Shown piece by piece: positions 51,971-64,000 of a stretch of 64,000 nt of DNA; the stretch's first letter is position 1; the number at the start of each line of letters is the position of its first letter. The stretch lies in the NCBI GenBank assembly GCA_036785705.1, contig JAWUZG010000056.1:4279001-4343000 (forward strand). Reading direction: 5' to 3'. This DNA comes from Acanthornis magna (Eukaryota > Chordata > Aves > Passeriformes > Acanthizidae). Position numbers and translations under genes: made by a program. The notes beneath the pieces were generated by a model that saw only the letters and a program-made list of their open reading frames with translations, was not told the origin of the DNA and made no database searches.

Positions 51971-53934
51971 CCAACATAAGTGGATTATTTCCAAAGAGCA
52001 TTGGTAACTGTTTCAAGCCTTTGGAAGAAACTGCGTTGTGTCAGCAAGTAAGACCTGGAGCTTTTGTTTCAAAAGGTTTACATGTTTCATTATTAGTGAT
52101 TTTAAATCAAAGTATTTAGCACTTCTGGTTTCTGAGACTGGCGGAGACTGTTGGCCCTTCTCCCTAACCCAGGAGGAGTTGACACCACGCCCAGAGTCTG
52201 AAGCAACCCCTCTTCTGCAGAGCTTAATTTATTACTTGGACATGAGACTTGCTCTGTGGTCTACCAAAGGAATCAAGAGGCTCCCTGTAGGTTCACTCCT
52301 CCTTAGGTAGGAATAATTTGGCTCCCTCCCAGCCATGTCTTGATAATTGATCCCTCTGCCTTTTTCCTTAGGAGGGCAGCATGTGCTACTGCCCACAGAT
52401 GTAGGCTTGTAGGACTGTGCTTTCTTATACCATACATTGGAACACATGGAAAAAAAGGGAATTAAACGTGTTCCTGGACCTTGCAGTTGGACATTTGGGC
52501 TGGTAGGTCAGTTCCTGGTAAGGCTCCTCAGAAAAAAAGAGGAGCCAAGCATGGTGATACAAGTGAGCAGAGAAAGCTGATCATTCTTTTCACAGACACC
52601 TTGTATACAGAACGCTGATATAGCTCAAATATATGCTTTGCAAAAGGTTGCTTTCACTTTAGGAGGCTGCCTGGTGACAGCAGAGGGAGGCACATGGTCA
52701 CCTCACCATGCCAGTGCTGCAGGACAGTTTAGGCAGAGACCTGAGTTGCATCCTCTACCCTGCGGAAATGAGCCAGAGAGCCTGAGGGAGAGGGAAGCGC
52801 TCTGCATCCCACTGAGGACCTGAGCTACTCCTTGTGGGAGGAGGCTTAGTGTCAGTTCTGTAGGAATTGCATCAAGCTCTGTGTTTCATGATGGCTTATC
52901 CCTTATTCTGTCTTCAGGCTGGGAAGCCTTGGGGAATGGGAGCTCAACAGCACAGTCGACCTTGCACCTGTGATTTCTCTTAGTTTTGTGAAGCACCACT
53001 AAGTGTCTCCAACATATATATAAATATATCCCTGTCTCTGGCTCTTAAGACAAGGAAACTCTTGTCCATTCTTTTGAATGTAAGAGAAATATGAGCTATC
53101 AGTATCTTGAAGGATGGAGAGAGTGGTATTTTTTGTTTCCCAAGAATAACAGAAAAAAAAGGTAATATTGTATGTATATGCTGTCCTGTTGGATCTTTTA
53201 ACCGTTCACTTCATGTTGGTATGGTTAGAATTATCTGGAATTCTGATAATATATAGATGGTTAGACAAATTTAAGTTCTTGAGCATGTGGAATATCTGCT
53301 GAATATGATCTTGTTTTAGATCCAGAGAGTGGAGATTTTAATAGCTTGCCTTTAATACTTCTAATAAATCACTAGTTGAAATGACGAGTTTACCTCATAG
53401 AAAGATGTGAATTGCTCCTTGCTGCTTCTTCCAAGAGTTGCCTCACTTACTCTGAATTTGGAAACATTTCCAGTGTGCTGGAAGTGCTTTCTGAATTGCT
53501 AGATTACCCATGTATACAGGCCAGATCAGGATTATTTATTTCTAAAACTGTTGTATATTTATGCTAAGTTGTTGTGTTTCCGCGAGGTTTGCTCTCTGCT
53601 ACCTTTAGTTTATTGTTGGAGTCCTGCATGTTTCCATGTGCACCCATTTCCACGTGCACCCTTCTTCGAAGGATCAGTTCATATAGAGGAGTGAAAACTT
53701 CTGTGGAACCGCTGACCTACATAAAGTGGTGATGGGCTCACAGTCTAAGAATGTGAGCTGCAAGCAGGAACCATTTTGTGGGATGCTGTTCTTGTCACTG
53801 AGTGCTTGGGAAGTCTTTCAATATAGCTGTCCCTCCAAGGGCCAGACAAAACAGGTGAATTTTAAGCACAGTTTAGAGCCTCGGTTCTTTTTGGTGTAGA
53901 AATTGGTTGTTAATCCCAGCCGAGTCTTCTGCAG

Positions 53935-53990
53935 TCATAGAATCATTTAGGTTGAAAAAGATCCTTAAAGTCATGAAGTCCAGATTAAGC
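53935..53990 (-). mobile_element. CR1 LINE 3'-end fragment
   Basis: The + strand reads TCATAGAATCATTTAGGTTG, then AAAAAGATCCTTAAAGTCATGAAGTCCAG. This is the reverse complement of the terminal part of a CR1 element. Only about 55 bases remain recognisable, on the minus strand. Confidence 0.75.
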
Positions 53991-54850
53991 TAGTCACAAA
54001 TACAGAAACAAAATAAATTCAGTGCAGGAAAATCTTGTGTTTTTCAAAAGAAATTGACTGGTAGAGAAAAGTGGTTCATTCACAGAATTTCAAAGGCTGT
54101 TGCAAAGGGACAGCTCTTAAAGAAAAGAAACAAAATAAATATTCCAAAATGTGGTTTAATTATGCAGTAATTCTTCTTATTGAAAAATACAATAGAAGAA
54201 AAAAGATCACTGAGTCACATATTGTTTGCAAGCTCTAGAAGAGCAATGAAGTGATGTAAAACAGAAGAATGGGGAGAAATTGAGCAAGATTTTGGGGAGG
54301 AAGATTTGACTTTGCCATGTGATTCAGCATAAAGAACTGCAGGAGCAGGAAGGAGTGGAGTTGGAGCTGTCATCCTTATTGGGGCCATTTGCTTCTGTGT
54401 GAACTTGGACAATCACCTTGATCTCTGTGAGCTTCAGTAAATTGAAATAGGCAAAAAGCAAGCTCAAACACTTACGGTCAGTTCTCTGCAATTTCTACAG
54501 TAATCTACCTAAAAGAGAAGAAAGCTGAGGCTCCCAACAACAAAACCAAGTTCCGCTCAAAGTAAATGTTTCTTATTGCCCATGTCTGTACTTCACTTTA
54601 GTTAGGTAAATATTCCAAATGAATGAGGGACTGTTAATGTTCCAGAAGTATGTATGCATAAATGAAATTCCAGAATCAGTCTGAAAATGAAGCAGCAAAT
54701 AAATCAGTGCTACTTTACTTCAGGATTTTATGCTGACTGCTCCCAGGAACTAGATGTGAGGTCTACAGGCCACCATTAAAAACCAGAACTCCCAAACTGG
54801 GACTAACCCATACTGTCAAATGTCTCAGAAAATATCCACAGGCTTGCTGG

Positions 54851-54865
54851 CTGACTGACTGACTG
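54851..54865. repeat. (CTGA)n short tetranucleotide repeat
   Basis: Between three and four CTGA units in tandem, preceded by a related GCTGGCTG. Intronic. Confidence 0.65.
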
Positions 54866-57213
54866 GAAATATTTTTTTGATCTGCAGACTTTCTGAACTT
54901 TACTAACTGCAATAATAGGAGTCATGGGTTGCATAAAAACAGCACAGTTGATCCTACTACTGACTTCATGGTAGTCAGTGGAAATTTTGTCATTCTACCT
55001 TTTTTCATATGATGGTGGAAGATTATTTTTTATGATGCTCAGATTTGTTCATCTTCTGGAGAGAGCATTGTATAAGGCTGTGATCCTGTATAGAAAACAG
55101 GCTGGGAGAGCTGGTGCTTCATTTGTGTGGGCATGAATGCTTAACTTTGTACAGTGTCTGTCAGCCAGCAGCAGAATCTGGCAGATCATTAACAGAAATC
55201 CCAGAAAATAGGATTATGAAAGTGTTGATGATATTGCTTAAATGGCAGTACAGTGGAGTCTAGCTCTGTTTAAAAAATGTGTTACTAGTGGGCATTATCT
55301 AGTTAACTGGAAATGTGCATTCCTACTACATTTATAACCAAGGAAGCCAATGGTATTTGACTTTTCATTTCTGTAAGAAAATATGGCTTTAAAGAGGCAT
55401 ACTGTATGAACAGATTTCTGTGGAGTTTGGTTATATATAGCTTGTTCAATTGGTAATCTAGGAAAACAAATGAAAAATTATAGTAGAAGCATGTACAGTT
55501 TTGCATCATCATCAGTTCTTTTTATCTCCTGATATATGTTTAATATATAGGGTTGATTATGAACTGTGATCTAATTTACTCACATCTCTTGCTTTGAAAT
55601 TGTGGAAACAGTTTCTTTGTTCCAATACTTGAAATCTTCAGATACTTGCATAACACAACAAAAAAAATCGGATCTCATTGTGGTTTTCTCAATTTCCTGA
55701 AATTTCAAGTAGATTAAAATCTTGGTTATTTCCAGAAGTTGTTTATTTGAGTAACTCGATGCAGACCAAATTGTCTGTGTTAATTTAGTTTGTTCTCAAG
55801 AATTGTTGTATTGATAATTGTGAAAACATACAATTCTAATGTTTAATAGATTACTATGAAAATTTACTGTCCTTTATTTATCTCTACAAAAATAAGAGTG
55901 AGAAATGAGGTCAGTAGCTATACAGAAGCCAATACTCATTTCTTAATGGGAATAACAGGCAATGTTTACACTTTTCATTTGTTCCCAGGCAGACCTAATG
56001 CTCTGTGTCCATCCACATCTCTCCTTCATTTCCTGGTTCAGGCTCTCCTTATAGCAGCCTTGTGTGTGACCTGGAGCTGTGCTGGGAAACTGGCTCTCTC
56101 TGTTCCTAATGGCATCAACTGCTTCTTTACAATTTTCCATTACAACCAAAAAATACAGTCACCTACTGAACTGGGTTACAGCAGCGACATCCCAACATCC
56201 CAGGGTTGAGGTTTTCTAGTTTTCTTTGCCAGCTATGGATATCCAGATGGTTGGCCATGACTTCCCCAAGACCTCGGCAACAGGACTGTGGTAATTGTGC
56301 CTGGAGTGCAGAAATCCTACTGGAAAACTCTGGCTGTCTTGGGTGTGGGGCTCACTGAGAGTGTGCTGGTCTGAATTTCAAACTGAAGCAGGAATAACCT
56401 GCAGAGGACAGGTGGTGTGGGAGTGGTGCCCAGCTGCTCTGCGTGCATGTTTGGCTGTACCTCCCGTGCCAGCAGAGTGGCAGCACCATGGATGGAGGCT
56501 GGACTGGCAGCCACGACAGTCAGCTGGATTCGCTCGTTGGGCTGCAGTGGAGGAGAGCACAGAGAGGCACTTCAGCATTTTCATCCTTGGGGTTTAAATT
56601 TCCTGTCATTCCCATGGGAATCTATGAAGTGAAACTTTCTCAGTTCTAACAAGGTTCTGCTTTTCCATGCTTCAAAACTGCGTTAAGACATGGTCTCCTT
56701 GCTGAAGCTCTGGAACCAGGCAGGTGTCAGAAGATGAGGATGGAGAGGCATTGAGGGACAGTCTAGGATCTCTTGCAGATCCTGTGCCGAATCCAGCAAT
56801 CCTTACTCTCCTCAAATTATTTCAGTCACTTGAAATTCAGGTTTTCCCCTTTAATTTCAGTCTAGGTCTCACCCCTGAACAAGGACTGCATGACTGATTT
56901 GCTGGATTTGATTTCTTCCAATGCTAATTTCTCAATTTAATCAGCTTGATAGTCACCTACCAGTTTTGGAGAGATTTGGAGGAAGGAATGCTCTCATCCT
57001 TTCATTGTTGTTGAATATAGTCACATGAAGAACCTAAATACAAACAGATGTCTGTTTTTAAAAAGTCAGCATATTGCTGAAATTTAATATTTTTGTTAGC
57101 GTCACTGACAGAGATTTTATTGCAGAACACTCAATCTCTGGTTTGTGTTCAAACAATATTAAGAGATTGTTGCTCCACTGAAATTTGGAGGGTTTTCAGT
57201 AAGATCATTCTGC

Positions 57214-57237
57214 TTTATTTATTTATTTATTTATTTA
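57214..57237. repeat. (TTTA)6 microsatellite
   Basis: Six TTTA units in an uninterrupted run in intron sequence. Confidence 0.9.
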
Positions 57238-57814
57238 GTGTCCTGACTGGCAGCAACTGGAATTACAGAGTTCCTTTGGCTACTGCTGCTCACCTTGGGG
57301 AATGGGGTGGGGTGAGTGGCCTGTGCTCTGTCCTTGCCTTTCCTGTTGCACAGAGGAGGAGGTGGCTGTGCTGAACCATGGACTCCTTTGCATCCTGTAC
57401 AGGAAGCAAGAGGGTTTAAATCACGTTTAGGAGCAGAACCAAGGGATTTCTTTGTGGAGGGTGGTGGCTCAATGAAGTGTCTTGGCAGTGCAGTGGGGTA
57501 TACATAGGGATGGGGTTCCTGCTCCAGAGCAGGAGCACAGAGAAAGCATGAGCCAAAGGAACCATGAAAAATTATCAAGTTCTTTCAGGTATTGTACAGG
57601 TTCATTAGCTACTGCTCAGCAAAGCCATATTTAAGTACTTCAGCTGTGAATGAATCTGAGTAGGTCCAAACCAGCACACTTGTTTTCATGTACGTATTTT
57701 AGCTTGCTGAGGTGATTATCCACCACAATGGCGTTTGCGTAGCTCCTGTCAAAATCAGTGAGTTATCTAGAAGATTTTCAGTGATTTCTCTAGCATGTTT
57801 GCAGCATCCTCATT

Positions 57815-57827
57815 AAAAAAAAAAAAA
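57815..57827. repeat. A13 homopolymer
   Basis: Simple A run followed by TTAAATTTTT, so partly self-complementary. Intronic, with no retroelement visible beside it. Confidence 0.75.
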
Positions 57828-60800
57828 TTAAATTTTTCAAGTGATAATAGTTAAGTTGGAAAGTTTAACTTAAAAATGTCAAAGGTCCTGTTGTCTGGGG
57901 ACAGCAGCTTTTGCTGCATAAATCTGCATTTGACCAGATGGAAAGTTCTTGTGGTTGGCTGGGTCGACACATTTGGCCCTTTGGTGCCTCAAGTTCTGTT
58001 TTCATTTGGGGCGGGAGCTGGGAACACAGAGAAGATGCAGCATATACAGGAAGGTGAACTTTCTAAATTAAAAGCTTTGGCTTTCTTTACTAGATTAAAA
58101 CATTATGTTGATGGAAACAACGTACATTAGTCACTGGGAAATTAAAGAAGATATTTGAAGTATGTTGGATCTGTTCAATGAAAATCAGTTTAGAAGTCAT
58201 CAGTGGATCAAGTCTCCTCGGGGTTATTGCAGGAACACTGGATAAAATCCAGTTTAAAATGAAGTCAGATTATGCTTTCAATAATATCCAAACGATGGGG
58301 TTAGCTTTTCTTGCCTGAAACAGCTGCAGATAGAATTGGTGCTATGTCTGCTGCGTGAAAATGAAGATTTGTGTAGAGTGCTCCTTTTCAGGAATTCTTG
58401 CTTTTAAGAAGCAAGAAGCCCCAGATGCCAGTTTTGTTGTGCTTTCTCAGTCTGAATGCTGTTTGACTCTGAACATAGATCTGCTTTAATCACAGTGATA
58501 TCTTGTTAGATACGATGCTACTCAATGTTAGGGAGCAGGAGACTCAGTCTGTCTGGGTACTCATTTGGCTTTTGTCACAGTACTTCGTTAACATCTTAGA
58601 AATTATGGGAGTACTTGTGGAAAAAGAAGAAGTTTTATTGTGATTTTGCGGTTTGTAATTTACAGAACACGTCTGGTTGCTATTTTATCCAATGCAATAA
58701 AGCAAGTCTGAGCTGTGGCAGGATCTTATATGAAGCATTCTGCCTAAAATGCTATTTATTCTATCCATCATCCCTGAAGCCATGAAAGGAGAAACTAAAT
58801 GTCATGATAAATTTAATTCTTACTACCATAAATGAGTTTTCAGTTGAAAAACTGATGAGGAAAACTTTTATCTTACCCGTGCTGTAAGCATTTTGGGAAT
58901 TTCTCTGAAACCAGCTCAACAGCTTTCAGTAGAAATACAGAAGAAAAATACAGATAATTGCTCATCTTTGGTGTTAGCTAGTTGATCTAAACGAAGCATA
59001 TTGGATCATATACCAGCAGACATCCTTCTTCCCATTTCTAGTCCTGCTGTGTTGTGCCAAGCCACACATCAGTACCATCAGCACTTTACCCACAATCACC
59101 ACCCTCAGTGAAGGGATTGTCTTTCAGTGGAAATTAAATATTAGATCAAGACCAAGATTTACTGTCTGACTCCACTTGTGTTCTAACATGGTTAGCTCAG
59201 TTGAAATATGTTTCATTCACATCTCATTCCCATAAGCCATCTTTGTCTTTTGAAGGACTCACAGCCAATGTTGAAGAGATTCTCGGGGAATTTTCTGTGG
59301 CTGTATTTGCTGCCTGTTGCAGAGTGGAATCAAGGCCTTGTGCTCATAGAGGTGTTTGCAAATGGAAATGGACATCTAGCATCAGTAAAAGAATTTGACC
59401 AAACACATACAGGCTGGACACTCAAGAGAGTTGGAAAATATTTAAAAGATAAAGCAGTTTAATAACTGTAGGTCTTGTAAAATGCAATTTAATGCCTACA
59501 CATTTGCATCTGATCTTTTACCATCTCTGTTTTTTTGTGAAGCTTGTATGGATATGTCTGTCTGTAGGTCTTTCCATCTGCATTTCTATCATCTCTTTAA
59601 AAAACAACATAATTGACCTTAATTGCTGTGAACTACCTTGTTACTATAAAGTCAGTTTTTGAAAATGGGGAGATAGCCTAGGTAAGAGTCTTCTGTACTG
59701 TAGAAGTATTGAACGAAAGAATTGGAATCTCAACTAAAACTCACTGTTAAGAGAGCTGGTGTGGTGTAAGAAATACCAGCTAGAGCACCAGAGCTGTGTA
59801 TTGCTGGTTTTCCATCCCATGTTACAAGCTGTGCTACTTTACATTATTTACTTAGTGGCATAACTTAAAGCTTGGAAGGTGTTCCGGTCAGGAAAAAGGG
59901 AACAGATACTGTTTTCTTGATGCATCTGTGCACCCCAAGGCAGTGCAAATTTCTGTATCAGGCCCTTATGTTCACTGTAGATGTTCTAATGTTAAGTATT
60001 ATGCACTGCACTATGTCTGTGGCTGCTATCTGTCTACAGTAATTCCCAGTTGTAACTAATACATCTTCCTATTTAATATAGTTCATAGGAAAATGCCTCC
60101 ATATGTTTTGAATTCTCTTGCATCTTCACTAGAGTTGTCAAGAGTATGCTGTTAATTTAATATATGATTTTGTTCCATATTTGTGTCTTGTATAAGCTGG
60201 TCAATATACAGGCAATAAACTTGGAATAGCTGATGGGTCAGTATGTGTAAGGTTTATCTAGTAAAATGCTGGGTAGGGTCAGTGTCCTTGGCTGTATTGG
60301 GACAGAAGCTCACTGGTATATTAGAGAGGCACAAAATTCAAAATATTTATTTTATCAGTAATCTTCTCAGAATCTATCTGAATAGGTCATTTACTTGGCA
60401 ACATCTTTTGTTCCATAATTATTAGTTCCAGAAGAATAGCAGCTAATGCAACTTGAGCTCTCCTGTGTTTTCCTCTGACTCTCCTCTGTTTTCCTTTAAA
60501 GGCACAGGCATTGCACTAGGTACAGTGTGGCTGTTCCCTTGCAGGGACAGGGCAGTGCCAATTCATGTCTATGCTCCTGTTTCGCTGCCAAGTATTTTGG
60601 AGTTCAGGAAAATGCCACATAAAAGAGAGTATTGAGTGAGGATGGATATTTAATTGCTTTTACTAGTCTGGGTATTGAATCACAGTGCAAAACCCTCTTG
60701 TGTTTCTTGTTGAAAGAAGAAGTGGGTTTCTTCCCCAAATCCATGATTATGCACTATGGATTGGGCATCATATTGAGCAGGCTGCTTACAGGACTTAACC

Positions 60801-62842
60801 AGCTTATTTTCACAGAGGAGCAGGCAGTATTGCAGGAAGGGGGAGGGTCAGCTGCTGAAAGCTTGTGTGTGCATATATAGTTTTAAAGTGTTTGAGCCAG
60901 TACAGAATGGTTTCAATGGAAAATGGATAATCGTTAACATGAGCTTTTGTACAGCTGCTTTTTGGCTAAAAGAGAGGTAATTTATATTTAAAGTCTGCGA
61001 GTGTGATCCATTATTTTTCACAACAGTGTTTCGCTGAAGTTTCCCCTCTTTGCCCCTCAGATTCTTTAGTTAATAAGGCTACCTCTGCTGTTTCAGCACA
61101 GTTTCTTCCTCTGAAAGGTCTGTACCAGGTGAACCCTAAATCACAAACTGTGCTTACCCTCTGTTTTTGGATAATATTTGTGAATAGCTTACATATTTGG
61201 CTGCAGTCTTACTGCCAGACTTGAAAGGATTGCTGCATTACTGTGTTGCACTGAGTCCAACTTGAGATAGGGGCAGGGAGAAGAGCTTCAGCAAATTTTA
61301 AGGGAGCTGTAGTGATGTGTGTCCCTCTTCCTGTGCTATGTTAGCGAGCATTAATTGATACAGACATTTAAAAATGACTTGCACAATTAAACATTCATTC
61401 CCTCTCCCTGCTAATTGCTTTGGGAAGAATGAATGTAACTAGGCTGGACACGGTTTATTAATTTAGCTTTCTTGAGGGCTTGGAAACTTTTTTGCTGTGT
61501 CCCAGTCTCCAGTAAAATTCTGTATTGTTCTGTATGGAGGAGCCTGGCTGCACGGACACAAAGCAATAGGCTAATCTGCCTCACACCATCATTGTAAGGT
61601 GATTATAAATTTAACACCTTAAATTAATTTTCAGAAAAGTAAGAAACTTTATTGTTTCAGGTCTTTGGAATGGTTCTGATACTTTCACGTAGAGGTAACT
61701 GTTGGTTACTGTGGTATGGAAAGGATCAAGTGTAGCATTAGACAAATGTGCTCTGTATTGCTCTCTTTTGATGGTAACAAGTATGTTGCCATTCAAGAGA
61801 AGGAGTTTCTAGTTTTTAAAGCTCTGCTTAACTACCATGTGATCATCCTGGTATTTTCATTATTTGAGATTCATGGTTTGAGCTCCAGCATCCTGTTAAG
61901 ACATTTATAGTTCAAGGGGCAAATCTAAGGCTGGTAGAAACTAAGGTGTTTCAGGGTATGTAAGATAGTTTGAAGCAGTTACAGTATTTGTCATTAGAGA
62001 AACCCTTAAATCAACAGCCTGAAACCCAGATATATGGGTTTGATGTTACCTAGGCTTGTGAGGCAGCAGTTATGCTGTGGGTTGCTTTTGCTGTAATATT
62101 TAGGATAACTGGTGATAACGCTTCTGGAAAGATTTTGAAGTGTTACGTTACTTTTACTGTGTTGGACTCACAGCTATACATTGATCAGGCTGTAGACACT
62201 TTCCATGTATAACTTTGGGGACAGAAAATTATGTACTTTTATTATGCTTTCTGCAGTCCAGAATGAGAGGTAGGATTTGCAAGACTGTGAAATTTCACAA
62301 TTTGCTGCTTTCCAGAGTCAAGAACTGACCTATTGGAAATATTTTTACAATTAAGACTTTATGCTCCTTGGTGCAATTCTCTGGGACAGAGTCCAGACAG
62401 GTGCAAGAAAATCTTCTTATTTCTCATTTTGAACTCTGAACATCTGTCTATCTAGGACTGCACTTGAGCTTTTACATTTCTTTGGGGAGAAGCCACAGAG
62501 AGAGGTTTATTCATACAGAAACTGTTTGTGTGAATGGTAACAGTTTCCTTGATGGGGAACAACAGTATCTTAACGTTTACTACACCACAGCAAATATATT
62601 TTGAACGAGAGCAACTGCTGTATCTATAATAACTAGGCACTATGGAAGGAGCAATAAGTTAATAAATGAATGTCAGAAGGCTTGTGTGCTCTGCAAGATC
62701 TGAGGTTAGGAAATGGAGCCCTTTAGAAGAGCTCAGTTTGTGCTTATTCAGTTTTTCCAGTGCCAGTCTCCAGTGGTAGAGATTCTGCAGTCTCCCCAAG
62801 CAAATGGTGCTTAGTTATTCCTTCCAGTGAATAGGAAGGAAT

Positions 62843-62885
62843 ATCTACATTACACTTCACATTTTCTGTGAAGTGTAATGTAGAT
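62843..62885. repeat. Perfect inverted repeat: 19-bp arms, 5-nt loop
   Basis: ATCTACATTACACTTCACA (62843-62861), loop TTTTC (62862-62866), and TGTGAAGTGTAATGTAGAT (62867-62885) form a 43-base hairpin with no mismatch. It lies deep in the THSD4 intron with no recognised element around it. It is shorter than a usual microRNA precursor, and the pairing does not extend beyond the arms. It may be a tiny inverted duplication or the core of a small inverted-repeat element. The structure is certain and any function is unknown. Confidence 0.9.
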
Positions 62886-64000
62886 TTCTATGTTACAGCT
62901 TTGGCCCATTACCTCCTGTCCAGTTCACAGCAGTCATAGCAAGGCTTCTATTCCCTTTTGTATTTTATCTCTACCTAGAGACTGTCGTCCCCTCTACTTT
63001 TTCAAAATATCACCATTATTTGAATCTTCCCTCTTTAGCTGTGTTTTCCAAAGCACTGGTCAATCACTTTCTCCTCTGGATTGTCTTCCCGTGGCCCATC
63101 AGGAGTGGGCAGTGCTGCACTGAATGTTGGTCACAGTTTATAGTGACGTGTACAGCGTTTGCTTTTCTTTTGTTAAGTTCACACCTTCAGTGCCTCACGC
63201 TGAATGAGATCCACTGTCACTGCTCCACATTCCTTGTATAATTACTGCTTCTCCATTAGCTTTTCAGTGTGTGTTTGTGCAGGTGGTTGTTCTCTCACAA
63301 ATGTAGGATATCATACCAATCCCTATTATATTTCATCCTGCCTTTTCAGACCTTTCCCCAAGCTGTCAGCATATTTTTCAAGCTCTACTCCTTCCCTCCA
63401 GTATGGCTGCCTTTCCCAAGCTGGTGTTACCTGTGAATCTCTCCTGCTATCCCATCATCTACCTCATACATGAATACATAAGCTGGAGCTGTGTTTGAGT
63501 AAGAAAAATTAGAAGCAAAGTTGCTAAGCAATCTTGAGTCTCATCAATGATCATTATAGCTTTTTATGTAAGAATAGTCTTAAAAATAAATGTAATGTGA
63601 AACACTGAATGTTCAGGGTTCAGAAGGGAAGCAGCTTTCAAGTTAACTGACTGAGCTCTGGGTCACTGGCATCTTAGTGAAAACATTGTTCCAATGAACA
63701 TTCATTTTTTAAACTGATGTTTATGAGAGTGAAGGAAATAAATATCTTTGAGTATGTAAATAAAAGCACAGAATGTTTTAAGTAATGCTTAAGAATTTAT
63801 TTGCCTATTAAAGGACTGTGGCAAGAGGCCATGGAAATATGGTTAGAACATATTAGACCAAATAATAGCTATATTAATATTTCAATAATTTTTTTTATTG
63901 TTTCAGAAACACTCCTCGCCCCACAATAGTTTCTTTTTAATCTTAAGACAATTTGTAAGTGTATAAAGCCCAGTCAGAACATGCTGATATGTATTTCCTA

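Larger units (their letters stand above)
32285..64000 (+). other. THSD4: THSD4 intron, 5' part (at least 31.7 kb)
   Basis: Intron sequence runs from the GTAAGG donor to the end of the window. I looked by eye for the next expected THSD4 block (a cysteine-rich exon with a CELNC-type motif) and did not find it, so it is presumably downstream, though a short exon could be missed. The intron contains the CpG-rich patch, three CR1 remnants, the palindrome at 46.9 kb, the hairpin at 62.8 kb and short simple repeats, each listed separately. Between them I see only ordinary AT-rich sequence. Confidence 0.8.

Noticed and set aside
62843..62885. Hairpin as a microRNA precursor
   Set aside because: At 43 bases with a fully paired 19-bp stem and a 5-nt loop, it is shorter than typical precursors and the pairing does not extend beyond the arms.

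Overview
The window looks like avian nuclear DNA, most likely from a passerine. It is AT-rich and has vertebrate-type split exons. It carries CR1-type LINE 3' fragments and one about 1 kb LTR of a family I recognise as widespread in passerine genomes. Almost all of the window is intron.

The only gene I can support is THSD4 (thrombospondin type-1 domain containing 4, also called ADAMTSL6), on the + strand. Three consecutive coding exons near the N-terminus are visible: 1134-1567, 11570-11999 and 32182-32284. All have consensus splice sites and their reading phases fit together (phase 2 join, then phase 0, then an exon ending in phase 1). They encode the first TSP1 repeat, the GPGKYGYGK region with its low-complexity linker, and the start of the ADAMTS-like cysteine-rich part (CIGAYKQYKLC, then SYNNKPFMGRFYEWEPFAE). 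The signal-peptide exon lies upstream of the window. The exon after 32284 was not found in the remaining 31.7 kb and is presumably downstream.

Region by region: 1-1133 is the end of an upstream intron, with a tract made almost only of A and C (about 706-920). 1568-11569 is a roughly 10 kb intron with nothing firm beyond short simple repeats. 12000-32181 is a roughly 20 kb intron with a solo LTR (about 12538-13560) and a striking GC-rich minisatellite of 17-bp units (about 28217-29193). From 32285 to the end is another intron. It has a small CpG-rich patch (about 34649-34862), a 25-bp A/T-rich palindrome (46889-46913), three CR1 remnants (about 48066, 49617 and 53935), several short simple repeats, and a perfect 19-bp-arm inverted repeat (62843-62885).

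No prokaryotic, CRISPR, operon or tRNA/rRNA features were seen. The long open frames around 28.1-29.4 kb are produced by the minisatellite and are not genes. The signals most worth a second look are the internal structure of the minisatellite, the perfect hairpin at 62.8 kb, the palindrome at 46.9 kb and the CpG-rich patch at 34.7 kb.
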